Below, piece after piece: positions 12,475 through 23,925 of a stretch of 64,000 bases of DNA. Source of the DNA: Vicugna pacos (Eukaryota; Chordata; Mammalia; Artiodactyla; Camelidae); the NCBI RefSeq assembly GCF_048564905.1, contig NW_027328740.1:67026662-67090661 (forward strand), written 5' to 3'. Made by a program: the position numbers and the translations under genes. How positions within the stretch are numbered: the stretch's first letter is position 1; every line of letters begins with the position of its first letter. The notes below the pieces were generated by a model that made no database searches, was not told the origin of the DNA, and worked only from the letters and a program-made list of their open reading frames with translations.

Positions 12475-12690
12475 AGTATAATACATTTTATTTTGATATT
12501 GATAGATTTCAAACCTCCGGAAAATTTACAGGAGTAGTACAATAAACGCTTAGATACAGTTCACCTTAAAGGTCATTATTTGCCTTTTTGTGTCTGGCTT
12601 ATTTTAGCATAAAGTTTCGAGGTTCTTCCATATTGTAGCCTGAATCAGTACTTTATTCTTTTTGTTTGATAGTATCCTTTTTCTTTGTTT
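12475..12690 (-). repeat. Old L1 (L1M-type) fragment, left part
   Basis: Antisense L1 3'-region pattern: 'caggagtagtacaataaacg', then 'gtgtctggcttattttagca', then 'aggttcttccatattgtagc'. The same element resumes at about 14165 after a younger L1 insertion. Confidence 0.7.
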
Positions 12691-12699
12691 TCGTTTTTG

Positions 12700-14165
12700 G
12701 TCTATTTAAATATATTTTCATTGAAGTCTAGTCAGTTTATAATGTTGTGTCAGTTTCTTGTGTACAGCACAACACTTCAGTTAAATAAGAACATACATGT
12801 ATTCATTTTCATACTTTTTAATCATACGTTACTATAAGATATTAAATATATTCTCCTGTGCTATACAGTATAAACTTGCTGTTTATTCTTTACATACTCA
12901 GTATCTGCAAATCTTGAACTCCCAATTTATTCCTTCCCACACCCTCTCCCATCTGGTAACCATTATTTGGTTTCTATGACTCTGTGTTTGTTTCTGTTCT
13001 GTAGATAAGTTTATCTTTTTGTTTCTTTTTTTTGTTGTTTTTTTTTTTAAGATTCCACATGTGAGCGATCTCATATGTTATATTTCTTTCTCTTTCTGGC
13101 TTACTTCAATTAGAATGACATTCTCCATGTCCATTGATGTTGCTACAAATGGCATTATTTTATTATTATTTTATGTCTGAATAGTAGTCTATTTGACACA
13201 TATGCTACATCCTCTTTATCCAGTCATCTGTCAGTGGACATTTAGGTTGTTTCCATGTCTTGCTATTGTAAACAGTGCTGCTGTGAATATTGGGGTGTAG
13301 GTGTCTTTTTGAATTAGGGTTCCTTCTAGATATATGCCCAGGAGTGGGATTGCTGGTTCATATGGGAGGTCAATTTTTTGCCTTTAGAGGAACCTCTATA
13401 CAGTTTTCCACAATGGCTCCACCAAACTGCATTCCCACCACAGTGTAGGAGTGTTCACAATTCTCCGCAGCCTCTCCAGTATTTATTGTCTGTGAACTTC
13501 TGAATGATGGCTATTCTGACTGGTTAGAGGTGATACATGATTGCAGTTTTAATTTGCATTTCTCTGAGAATGATATTGAACATTTTTTTCATGTGCCTAC
13601 TGGCCATTTGTACGTCTTCATTGGAGAAATATTTCTTTAGGACTTCTGCCCATTTTTGAATTGAATTGTTTGTTTTTCTTTCTTATTAAGTGTAAAAGCT
13701 GTTTACATATTCTGGGAATTAAGCCCCTATCAGTTTCATTTATTGCAAATATTTTCTCCCATTCCATAGGTAGGTTGTCTTTTTGTTTTTCTTACTCTTT
13801 CCTTAGCTGTGAAAATTTTGTAAGTTTAATTTGATCCCACTTGTATATTTTTGTTTGTTTTTCTATTGCTTGAGTAGACTGCTCTAGGAGAACATTGCTT
13901 AGATGTATGTCAGATGTTTTGCCTATGGTTGCTTCTAAGAGGTTTATAGTGTCTTGTCTGCATGGTTAAGTCTTTAACACATTTTGAATTCATTTTTGTG
14001 TATGCTGTGAGGGAGTAGTCTAACTTCAATGATTTACATGCAGCTGTTCAGTTTTCCCTACACCATTTGCTGAAGAGGCTGCCTTTACTCCATTGTATGT
14101 TCTCACCTCCTTTGGCAAAGTTTCAATGACCAAAAGTTTGTGGGCCTATTCTTGGTAATTTTGTT
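12700..14165 (-). repeat. Younger artiodactyl/camelid L1, 5'-truncated
   Basis: The left end has the family's 3' region (antisense 'cattgaagtctagtcag', 'atgttgtgtcagtttcttgtg'). The rest runs up through the antisense end of ORF2, with 'tatgcccaggagtgggattg' and 'tcttctgcccatttttgaat' as landmarks. It interrupts an older L1, whose halves flank it. No long ORF2 frame survives. Confidence 0.85.
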
Positions 14166-14286
14166 TATCCGTTCATTGATGGATGGATATTGTTAGTAAC
14201 TTTTGGCTACTCTGAATGATACTGCTATGAATATTGATGTGAAATTTTTTATGAGAATTTGTTTTCATTCTGTTGGCTGTACATTT

Positions 14287-14430
14287 GGCCCGCCATACCT
14301 GTAGTTTCCACTACATGGATCCAGATGGCTGATTGTAAAGGGACTCGAACATCCTTGGATTATGGTTTCCAGGGTGTGGGGTTCCTGAAACCAACCCCCC
14401 GAGGATACTGATGGATGACTCTATATGTAG
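14287..14430. repeat. MER2/Tigger-like DNA transposon fragment
   Basis: Contains 'aaagggactcgaacatcctt' and 'ccccgaggatactgatggat'. These match the MER2-type terminal pattern (…ccccgcggatactgagggacgactgta) read in reverse. It sits inside the old L1 and looks internally deleted. The family name is from memory of the consensus. Confidence 0.6.
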
Positions 14431-14828
14431 GAGTGGAATTGCTGAGCCATATAACTCTAAGCTTTTGAGGAAATACCAGACTTCTCCAAAGAAGCTGCAC
14501 CATTGTCCCTTTCCTCTGGCCGCAAATGCGGTTTCTCTGCCTCCTGAATGACATTTGTTATTGTCCGTGTTTTGGTTATAACCATCCTAGTGGGTGTAAA
14601 ATGAGATCACATTTTAATTTTGATTTGGCTAGTGATGCTGAGCATCATTTCATATGCTTATTGGCCATTTGTATATCTATTTAAATTCGTGGTAAATTTA
14701 AAATTTGGGTCTATTTTCTTGTATTGTTCAGTTGTAAGCATTTGTTATATATCCTGGATGCTGCTCTCTTATTAGATACATGCTTTGCAAAATTTTTCTT
14801 CTATTCTGCACATTGTCCTTTCACTATA

Positions 14829-14940
14829 TTTTTTTTAAACTTTAAAACAATTACTTTACAGGGGTGATAATTAGATGTATTGATTTATTTTATTTTTCTT
14901 GCTAAGCACACACTCTATCACTTGAGATACCCATTTCCCC
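14829..14940 (-). repeat. Camelid tRNA-derived SINE, diverged
   Basis: Poly-T side at the left, then 'ataattagatgtattgattt', then 'gctaagcacacactctatca', matching the reversed SINE head. It lies inside the old L1. Confidence 0.65.
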
Positions 14941-15750
14941 TGTCATTTCACTTTCTTGATGATGTCCTTTATAAGAAAAGGGTTTTAATTTTGATAAAGT
15001 CCAGTTTACCTGCTTTTTTCTTCTATCACTTGTGCTCTTGGTATTGTATCTAGGAAACCAAAGCCTATCCTAGGACCACAAATATTTATGCTGTGTCTTC
15101 TTTCAGAAAGTTTATAGGTTTAACTTTTACATTTCTGCCTGTGATCTATTTTGAATTAATTTTTGTTTGTTATATAAAATATGGGTGTTCAGATTCCAGA
15201 TTGATTCTTTTGCCTGCAGATACCCAGCTGTCCCTGCACCATTTGTTGAATAGACTATTCTTTAATGGAGTGTTGTTGGCCCCCTTGTGGAAAACTCTCT
15301 GTAAATGTAAGTTTATTCCCCTTGGGTTTTTATTGTGTCTCATAGATTTATTTATCCAAACTTATGCCAGTACCATACTGACTTAGTACTATAGCATTTT
15401 ATTACCCTTTAAAGTGAGTCCTCCAACTTACTCTTCTTTTTCATGGTTGTTTTGGCTGCCCTTTGCCCCTTGAACGTCCATATGAATTTTGGGATCAGTT
15501 TTTCAATTTTTACAAAGAAGTCAGCTGGAAATTTGATAGGAATTCCACTGAATATGTAGATCACTTTGAGGAGTCTTAACATTTTTAATAATATTGTCTA
15601 TGATTCCATGAAATTGGGATGTCTTCCATATATGTAGATCTTTTAAAATTTATTTTGGTGATACTTCAAATATTTCAATGTACATATCTTGTAAATTTTT
15701 GTTAAATGAATCTCTCATTTTGTTTTTAATGCTGTTGTAAATGGGAAGGC

Positions 15751-18700
15751 TGAGTTTCTTATGGGTGGGACTATATTATCAATCTTCTTATTTCTAGAAT
15801 CCCTTCACAGCAAATACCCTAGCTATATACTTGCTACATATATCTATCCACAACTATTCCCCGCACCGTGTTATAAGAAACCAAGACCCAAGTTAAGCTA
15901 CCTGAATCCCTATGTGGAAGTGAGAAATGAGACCCTTGGGTGGGGCTTTTTGCAGATGATACTGAGAGCTTATTCAGGATGGCTTCTTCTTAATTTCTTT
16001 TAAACAACCCTTTCGTTGTATTTAGTCAGATACATTAAGAACATTCCCTTTTGATGTGCAGAGGAGCTAAGAGTAAAGTTTTCAAATAATTTCTAGTGAG
16101 AATGTTGTACTTGAAACCTAATTTGCATCAATCTTTGAAGATTTATGTTTCAGGACCTTTGACTAAAGAACACCTGTCTTTATTCAATAACGACAACTAA
16201 ATGCTCAAGCAACATGTAAGAGTTTGAGCAAACTGTCCCAGCCCCGTACTGCTGGGTGGCTGCAGCTGTAACTGGAGTCCGCGCTTACCTCTCCCAGTAA
16301 GCTTGTGCTGATCTGCTCAAAGGGGCTCGTCCAACAGTTTATCAGTAGTCTGTTGGACAAAGTCATAAAACATTGATTGAAAGTTGCTAGAATGCAATAT
16401 ATTCTTATTAATATTAAGTAAGCACATATTGAGTGCTTACTGTATGATGGAATTGTCCCTCAGCCTCACATGAATATTATTTCTCTTAAAACCTCACATA
16501 TTTCCCTGTTATTCTCACTTTACTGATAAGGAGACTGAGAATTAGGTCTTCTCTCTTTTGGTGGGGGCTCATTATCAATGATAGGAAGTTGTAAGGAAAA
16601 AGATATTGATTCATCCTAAGAAAACATTTTTCTGAGTGTCAGCAATGAAGAAGATGAACACTGAAGGAGGTGTTCATTGTTCGAGTGAGACAAGTCCTTG
16701 GTTGTACGGAGTCAGCATCCCTGTCCTGGACACGGCACGGGTAGAGCTGCGTGGTGGGTGAGGTGGCGCGGCCGTGCAGGGAACGCGGATGCTGAGCCGT
16801 TGGGCTGTGCTCAGGCCCGGTGGGGCTTTCTCCTAAGGGCAGTGGACCGTCATTGACAGATTTTAAGTAGGGGAGTGGGGTGCTCTCGTAGTTCACTTTT
16901 GTCTCGTAGAATGCTTGGAAACATTTAGAAGTCTCGGCAGGAGATGATGTGATGAGTCATAGTAGAGTGGCTGCGAGGTGTAGCAGTGTTCAATTTTCAA
17001 GTGGTTTTCAGGCCCAGGCTTGTGGCTCAGCAGCCGTGTCACTTTGGATGATGCACTCAAGGAAGTGAAACAATTTATCTAATCAATTGAAGCAGTGATG
17101 TACCCAATTCCCAGGACTGTTGTGGAGATCCAGTGAGATGACGTGTGCACAGTATGCAGCGTGGTCTCCAGCACAGTGTCAGTGCTGAGTGAGTGCCAGT
17201 GAGTACCAGGTAGGTCAGGTGAGGTTGGTGGGACTTGGTGACTGAGGATATCTGGGCCCTGAAGGAGGAGTCCATTCACATCTGTGAGTGATGGGACTGA
17301 GTTGGGAGAGGCAGGGAGATCTTACCCCCCCGACCAGGTTCCCTGGGTGGGACGGCTATGGGAGGAGCACCATGAAGTCAGCTCTCTGCAGGTGGAGTTG
17401 GAGGTAACCTTGAGACATCTATGTGCATTGTCAGGAGCTGAAAGAGGAAGTCTGGGCCCAGGCTGTGCATTTTCCTATAATCTCAACACCTGAGGACGCC
17501 GAAGTATTGATCACTGAATTTGAAATCATACTTTACAGGAGAAATGAATATTAGTATCACCTCTGTCATCAAAGCTCATGTCTATTTATTCATCAATCAC
17601 GTTGTTAAATGGGTACTTACAGAGCTCACTTCACCGTCCTCCCCGTGGGCTCAGGCTCCACAGAAAATAGCTGATGAGTCTCCCTCTTTTCCAGAAGAAG
17701 ACACATTTCACTTGTAGGCTTCTGTACCTCGCCAGACTTAAGATATTAGTTTGTTGGTTTAATTGTATTTTATTTTGGCCATGTCCTGACAGGAGAGAAA
17801 TTTTACCTCATCGTCATGTTTCAATTAGCTGTTACTGAGAATTGCTGTTCTGATACATAATGTATGTATTTTATTAACTTTGTAGAGTAGTTATCATTTT
17901 TCTGTCTTTTCCCTTTAATTTTGTTTGCCCCTTCAATGTTCTATCCTATTTGGGGCCTTATTTTTTTTTAATTAAAAAATGTCTGTTAACAGTTAAGAAA
18001 ACAAAAGCAAAGAAAAAATGCACATGAGGGCTAAATTTAGAAAATGTCTAGTGTGTTTTCTGTCTCAGCAATGGAGGGTTCTAGAAACTCGTGGAAACCT
18101 TCATTACACAAGTTCCTTAAAATGCTGATTAAGAAATAAAACCTTCCTTCCTCATCTTTCAAGCTGCACAACTAATTGTCAAGAAAGTGAGGGGAAATTT
18201 TCAGAAGCCAAGACAAATGAGAAAGCAGGGATTCTCGGAGATACACGAGCCTTAGAAGCCCTGGGGTGCTGGTTGGCTCCTAAACTGATTTTCAGTTGCC
18301 TTGACAGGAGGGCAGGTGGTGAGCCCCAGGCCTCTCACACTAGGAGTTGGATGGGTGATCATATTATGGGCCAAGTCCATCCCGAGAATCTTGGTTTACT
18401 AAAGGGTGAAATTGGAAAAAAAATTCCTCAAGGCAAGAAAGTAAGGAAAGTCAATTTTGTTGGAAGAGGGGAAAAATAACAAATCCAAGGTAAGGATATA
18501 TGTTAAAGCTGTTCTGGCATGAGAGTGACCACAAACTCCTGGCAGAAAATCACAGCTTCTCCTTGACTGATAAGTTGTGTTTTGAATGAATCAGTGAACA
18601 GCCAATCTGAAAAAGGCCTCCAGAGTCTTGTGGATCAAGATACTGGACAGCAAACACCTCTCTTCCAAGGTCTCATTCAAATAACCAGAAAGCTTTTAAA

Positions 18701-19066
18701 GGAAAGTAGCTATAATCATAGTTCTATTTATTGACATTACTATATGCTAGGAATTCAGAGGTGACTATGCAGTTGTCTCCTCTTTTATGGACCTTACTTT
18801 CTCTTTGGGGAGACAAAATGGCATAGTTGGTTAGCTTGGTGGAGGGAGGTGTTAGTCTTTTGCAATTAGCCAGGAGAAGAGATTAAGAAATCAGTGAAGG
18901 GTGGGTGAACTTTTTAGCTGAGGACAGTCTTGTTCAATTGGCTTTTAATTGCTGGCTCAATGAGCTGTCACTGGAGGGAATTGATCTTATGGAGGGTGGA
19001 CTTAGCTCAGGCCTCTTTGGAATGGACAAGTGAACCCGGAGAAAGACAGTCAAATCTGTGCAGACA
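15751..19066. other. Non-genic stretch with MIR and L2-like relics
   Basis: No gene is recognisable. MIR relics lie at 16400-16560 (reversed) and 17010-17190 (sense). An L2-like 3' relic lies at 18720-18880 ('tttattgacattactatatg', reversed). The remainder is unassigned. Confidence 0.55.
17010..17190 (+). repeat. MIR SINE relic
   Basis: Sense MIR blocks in order: 'cttgtggctcagcagccgtg', then 'gttgtggagatccagtgaga', then 'ctccagcacagtg'. Confidence 0.65.
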
Positions 19067-19522
19067 TTAAAGTTCACTTGAACGTGCTCCATCCCTGAGC
19101 CAAAGATAGGACAAATATGCAGCACTTCTTGAGGAGAGAGGAGTGGTTTTTAAGGTTCTCCAAGAATAAATCCCAGGGAACAGAGATGGCCAGTTGTCAA
19201 ACTGAGACTTTGCACTTTGGACGGTGTACTCAGCAAGGGTATTGGCTTTTATATGTTTCCATTTCTCTTTAATACATGTCTGTTGATGAGGACGTGGGCC
19301 CAAGTGTTTGACACCTTGTCGAGGCGACTTTGGATACCTGCCTAGAAGTATGGGCACAGTTGCGGCTGCATCATACATCTTGCAGCCCATCCCTTTCCCC
19401 GGCTCCGTGATCACGGCAGAGTGATTCCTTGTTGACCTGTCCATCTCCTCTGTGACATCATAACCCATGAAAAGACCAGAGTATATTAACTTGTCTTTGT
19501 TAAAATCAAAGGAACAGATCAA
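19067..19522 (-). other. Unrecognised 151-codon open frame, probably not a gene
   Basis: An open frame of 151 codons on the minus strand starting MICSFDFNKDKLIYSGLFMG. I recognise no domain, signal peptide or membrane segment in it. There is no visible promoter, and neighbouring sequence is non-genic. A frame of this length can occur by chance. It could be part of an unidentified processed pseudogene, but I cannot support that. Confidence 0.15.
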
Positions 19523-19815
19523 ATATGGAGACAGATTTGTTCTTTCCTAGTTCAGTAGTGCCATGGTGAAGGCAGTTTGGGCAGCTTTTTGTAGTGTCCT
19601 GGAGGCTTTCTCTCTCAGCTTCTGGGCGCCTCTGTTGAAAACCCTTCATAGCTATCTGGCCTGCTGGAAAAGCACTCTGCCTGTTTTGCCCTGAAGATGT
19701 GTTCTTTTTATAACACATCTCTACTCCTTGGAAAACAACTCAATAAAAACCCAGTTGGTTTTCCACCAGCCATGGGCAGGGGTGAGGTATACCATGTTAT
19801 TATTTCATAAAATAG

Positions 19816-19847
19816 AAGTAATAATAGTAATAGTAATAGTAATAATA

Positions 19848-19893
<46 letters not shown>
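19816..19893. repeat. AAT/AGT trinucleotide microsatellite
   Basis: About 26 trinucleotide units: mixed AGT/AAT units at the left, then an uninterrupted AAT run at the right. Its translations are runs of leucine or isoleucine, so frames crossing it are artefacts. Confidence 0.98.
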
Positions 19894-19895
<2 letters not shown>

Positions 19896-20039
19896 GAAGT
19901 CTTAAAACAGGAATGAGCACATTGGAGAGAGTCAATAAATGCTTTCTGGCTTAAATCAAAAGGGATGACTCAGTGATTCCATGGCTACTGTATTTGCTAA
20001 GCTAGTTACTCCTTTGCTCCATTACACATTTTTTTAACT

Positions 20040-20230
20040 GAAAAAGAAATACAAGCAAATGGTTAAAAAAAAACTCAAATAGAGCACAAAAATACACAAG
20101 TGAAAGAAGTTTTCCCTCATCCTCTGTTCTTTCAGCCCTCTCTGGAGATGCCACTGTTTACTATCCTTTGGGTGCTTTTCCAGGTATGCTTTGCACATTC
20201 CCACCTATGTGTGTAAATTCCTTTAAACTT
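20040..20230 (-). repeat. Old LINE 3'-region relic
   Basis: The segment with 'aatacacaagtgaaagaagt', 'gatgccactgtttactatcc' and 'gcttttccaggtatgctttg' follows a common antisense LINE 3' pattern. Similar modules appear at 48830-48930 and 51900-52050. Confidence 0.4.
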
Positions 20231-20802
20231 TTACTTATTTTTAACTTAAAGTGATTTAAATCCTCAAGTGGCTTCTGCCCGGGTAATAAAACAGAACAAA
20301 TATGACCCCATATTAGATCTGTTCCTTTGAGTTTAACCCTATGCTCTGTCTCCTAGGCTTCATTTTGCTTCTAAAACAATGTTGCCTAGAGCCTGAAATA
20401 TACAGAAGAGCCTATTCTGAAGGCTCTGACCTTTAAGGATATTTAACACTTTTTCATTCATTAAAAGATAACAAATTGCAGAAGAGAAAATAAAGTTTGT
20501 TTTGTTGGAGGTTGACAGGTATCTGACCCAGGCAGATAGCTGCAAGAACAAAGGATTCTAACAAGAAGGGATTCCTACACTAAGAAGTTTGTAACAACCA
20601 AGCACGTAGGAAAGGATCCTGAATTGTGACTTGGGGAGATGGTTTTCCAGGACATTAGTTTGCCGTCTAAGTCTACAGAAACTTGCTATTCCATGCCCCA
20701 ACATCTGGTCTCCTAACTTACTGGCCTGTTCTGCACTGAGGAGAATGAATTTGGACATGGTAACACTCCTATCTACCTTGAAAGCTGGGCACTGGAGCTG
20801 AG

Positions 20803-21209
20803 TGTTATGGAAACAGGCCAGCCAAGAAACAAGCACGAATCGGAGTGTTGGAGTACTCAGAATTATTATGCCGGCGGGCTCAGAGGGGCTTCTGCTCCGA
20901 AGTTCTGAGCACCTCCATGACGTGCACATGAGGTTTTAAAGGCTTAATTACAAGTAAGGGGGTATTAGCCAATAAGGCTCAAACAACAAAAAGCAAGGAA
21001 TCAGTACACTGGAGCTTATCAATTTGTAATAGATCAAGTTACTGACACTTGTTGAGCTTGGATTTACGAGTTAGGTTGTAAGCCCAATAAACTGACAATA
21101 AACTTCAGATTTACGAGTTAACCCAGCAGAATTTAGATCAGTAAACTGACACTTATCACACTTAGATTTGTGACTTAGCTTGTTAGTCCAGCTGGACTTT
21201 TCCTTCACA
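20803..21209 (-). mobile_element. Solo LTR, family B, copy 2
   Basis: A 407-base LTR matching 11076-11485 along its length, again on the minus strand and running TGTGAAG...CATAACA. It is flanked by 4-base direct repeats TGAG (20799-20802 and 21210-21213). The different duplication sequence shows that it is an independent insertion. It lies about 600 bases upstream of the CpG island. Confidence 0.9.
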
Positions 21210-21829
21210 TGAGGACAGCTCTCCCACACCCAGGAAACTACTGTGAGCCCTTGATGTTTCCACTAGTGTGGGGTGTGGTTTATCCAGGAGGGATGGGGAC
21301 TCTGCACCAACACTCAGGCAGTCTGCTCTGTCTGGGGCTCTGATCTTGTACCACCCCGCTCCCCGCCAGCCCAACACCGGGGACAGTGGAGCTAAGGCAG
21401 AGATCGTGCCTGCCTGTTTCCCAGCGTGTAAAAGGGGAATATGTACTCTTCCCAAGGTAGTTCTGAGTGACAAACCCTGCGGGTGCTTGGTTCCCAGAGC
21501 AACAGGAAACCTAGCTCCCCGTGGGGGCAACGGGTGTGATACCCGTAGCTGTTCTGCAGAAGCATCGGATGGAGGGCTGGATCAGGGAGGTAAAACTTCA
21601 GCTGCGGGTCTTGAAGGGTTACAGAAGCGTACAGAGGCAGGTTTGCTGCCTCCTTCGGGGTGCCCCAGAGGTAAAGCTTTTTCTCTCCAACTCCGCTACG
21701 ACCCTCCCCTCTCAAGAGTCCTCCCTTCTCTCTGCTCCTCCTGTCCATCTGTCTCCCCCCACTGTTACCCTCCTCTCCACCCGCTCTCATCTTCTCCCTC
21801 CCTCGCTGTCCCACCTTCTCTCACAGAAC

Positions 21830-22613
21830 CAAGAGCCGATCGCTGGCCCTCCTGCGCATGCGCAGTCGGTGCTATCTGGTCTGCTGGTTGGAAGCTCCAT
21901 CTCCAAGCCAGGGATCTGCCCAAAGGCTTCTCAGCTGTGTCGCCCGGTAGGCCTTTGGCTCCTGCCTGGGGCCGGGGGCTCTGGCTGTGGAACTGCAAGT
22001 TGGGGGGCCCCCGGGAAAGGGGTCAGGAGGCTGCGGGAGGGCGGTCCGCCTGTCACAGCCCCCCAGGGCGCCAGTCAGCCTGTGTTCAGCTGCATTGCTC
22101 AGGCCAGACCACTTTGCCCGTGCCTCCTGCCCCGACGCCTCGGTCACACCTGTCCAGGGCCAGGTGTGCCCCTGCCGCCTCTCACCCAGCCGGGCTCCCC
22201 TCAGTCCGCGGCTGGCGTCCCCTTCCCCTCTCCCACCCGCGAGTCATCTCCTCCCGGGCTGCCTCTCCTCGGCCGCCGGCCCGTCCCCGCCCCTGGGCCG
22301 GCTGTGTCCCGGGCGGGCAGGGTCTGCGGACATGGACCGGGGCGGGCGGCTGGGGCTGGGGCTGGGGCTTGGGCTGGCCTCCGAGCGGGGCTGCAGACAG
22401 CGTTTCCACCGCCTCTGCTTTCCCTGCCGCGCGACCTCGGGGCTGCCCTCCTCTCCCTTTCCCGCCCCCCGAGGACCAGATCAGCGGCATGGGCGCTGCT
22501 CCCTGGGCTGAGAGCCTCAGGCTGTAACGCCCAGCTTCTCCAGTTGGAGTCAGGAAAAGGGAGTGTCAGTGCTGAGCGAGCTTCGGTCTCTTCCCTTAGT
22601 GTTTCTGCCCCAG
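21830..22613 (+). promoter_or_regulatory. CpG island with candidate promoter and first exon of the TRAPPC9 copy
   Basis: This is the only CpG-dense block in the window, far richer in GC and CG dinucleotides than its surroundings. It contains an NRF1-type palindrome (21853-21864), GC-box-like runs and a repeated GGGGCT stretch near 22350-22375, and has no TATA box. It ends at a consensus splice donor (22614), so a spliced + strand transcript could start here. It lies 4.06 kb upstream of the TRAPPC9-like coding exon in the same direction, where a non-coding first exon would sit. Long open frames across it (419 and 374 codons) reflect the scarcity of AT-rich stop codons and show no domain. Assignment to TRAPPC9 is inference from position. 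Confidence 0.6.
21853..21864. promoter_or_regulatory. NRF1-type binding palindrome
   Basis: TGCGCATGCGCA, a perfect palindromic NRF1 consensus at the upstream edge of the CpG island. Such sites are typical of housekeeping CpG promoters. Binding is not shown by sequence alone. Confidence 0.7.
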
Positions 22614-22619
22614 GTAAGT
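22611..22619 (+). other. Strong splice donor at the end of the CpG island
   Basis: CAG|GTAAGT, a full consensus donor with the exon ending at 22613. It would join to the acceptor at 26670, giving a 5' untranslated exon followed by the exon carrying the TRAPPC9-like start codon. Confidence 0.6.
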
Positions 22620-23009
22620 ACCTTGAACACTTTCAGGTGTTATGATGGCGGTGCTTGTTGATGTCACGTGTTTTTATATTGCGAGGGTTTACAGTGTTGA
22701 AAGCAAGGCTTGGTTCATTTAAAAATGAACTGAAGGCATGAGGCTGTGACATCCTCCTTCCTTCCCTCTCCCAGGGTGAAACGTGAGACCGTAGATCTTA
22801 AAAAGATAGTTACAGTCTCTAACTAGCCCAGCCCAGCTAGTGTGTGTTAACAGGAACAGCACCACCAGAGGCATTGGAGACCCAGGGACATTGCAATCCT
22901 AAAGAGCTCCTGGCACAGTTTGTTTTGTTTTGACTTTTTGTTTTTCTTAAATTGTGAGTCAGACTAGTGGTATAAACAGAAAAATAATTGTCAGGAAATA
23001 TTTTTTCAT

Positions 23010-23180
23010 ATAACAGCGTTATTGTGATATAGTTCACACACCATGAAGTCCATCCATTTAAATGGTACAATTCAGCAGCTTTTAGCATATTCACAGTTGT
23101 GCAACCATTATTATTCCAGAACGTTTTCATCACTTCAGAAAGACCAGTGGACATGAATGACCTATCCACCCCTCCCCAGT
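23010..23180 (-). repeat. Old L1 3'-region fragment
   Basis: Antisense old-L1 pattern 'gatatagttcacacaccatg', then 'aaatggtacaattcagcag', then 'ttgtgcaaccattattattc'. A related fragment starts the L1 at 46240. It lies in the candidate first intron. Confidence 0.75.
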
Positions 23181-23219
23181 GGTGTTTCTAAAGAAGTTTC
23201 TTGGCTATTCCTGACCATA

Positions 23220-23350
23220 AACTAACTTGTTATATTCCATGAAAAATCTGGTAGGAATTCTAATCAGAATTGCAATGAATCTGCCTATGAAAACAGGAAG
23301 AATTAATGTCCTTATGGAATAAAATTCTTCTACCCATGAATATATCTGGG
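23220..23350 (-). repeat. Old L1 ORF2-region fragment
   Basis: Antisense pattern 'aaaatctggtaggaattcta', then 'aatctgcctatgaaaacagg', resembling the L1 ORF2 landmark 'ttgatagggattgcattgaa'. It adjoins the preceding fragment and may belong to the same decayed element. Confidence 0.45.
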
Positions 23351-23599
23351 ACCCTATCTTTTCATTTGTCCAGAGCCTGGCCCATGGGAAGTCCTCGCTA
23401 TTTGTTGGGCTTGTGAATGATGAGATTCTATACATTGTTAGTTGCAACTGTAGCCTTCACAGAAAAGAAAAGTAACCTCAGTGAAGCCAAGTGTCTCGTT
23501 GAGGGTCAGAAAGAGTGACAGCCAGTGCTGGAATGATCCAGCGGAGTTGGTGCTTGCAACCAGAATTCTCCACCACCTACAGCTAAGGGGATTAGAGTG

Positions 23600-23925
23600 T
23601 TCTTTTATTTTTTCTTAATGGCGTTGCTTTTATTTTTACTTATTATATAAAATTATTTTTTTTGAAGTGTAGTCAATTTACAATGTTAGTTTCAGGTGTA
23701 CAGCAGAGATTCAGTTATAAACATATGCATATGTATATACATTTGTTTTAGAGTGTTTTTAGTGAAACTCATTACAAGAAATTGAATATAGTTCCCTGTG
23801 CAATATAGTAGGTCCTTGTCATTTATTTTATATTTATTAATGTGTATCCATTAATCCTCCCTTTCCTGCCTGCTAACCACAGTTTGCTTTCTATGTCCAT
23901 GAGTCGATTTCTAGCAGCACCGCTT
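23600..23925 (-). repeat. Artiodactyl/camelid L1 3' end
   Basis: T-rich left side, then 'gaagtgtagtcaatttacaa', 'tatagttccctgtgcaatat' and 'tccatgagtcgatttctagc'. This is the same 3' region as the L1 at 12700, truncated after about 300 bases. Confidence 0.85.

Larger units (their letters stand above)
14165..15750 (-). repeat. Old L1 (L1M-type), right part, interrupted twice
   Basis: Continuation of the fragment at 12475-12690. Antisense ORF2 landmarks include 'ttcattgatggatggatatt', 'taggagtggaattgctgagc', 'gcttattggccatttgtata' and 'cctatcctaggaccacaa'. It is split by a MER2-like element (14287-14430) and a camelid SINE (14829-14940). Confidence 0.8.

Noticed and set aside
19708-19935. Poly-leucine and poly-isoleucine open frames
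   Set aside because: They are translations of the AAT microsatellite.
21268-22645. Overlapping open frames of 419 and 374 codons across the CpG island
   Set aside because: Both are proline-, serine- and glycine-rich products of GC-rich DNA where stop codons are scarce. Several frames on both strands are open at once, no domain is seen, and the splice donor at 22614 argues for a non-coding exon.
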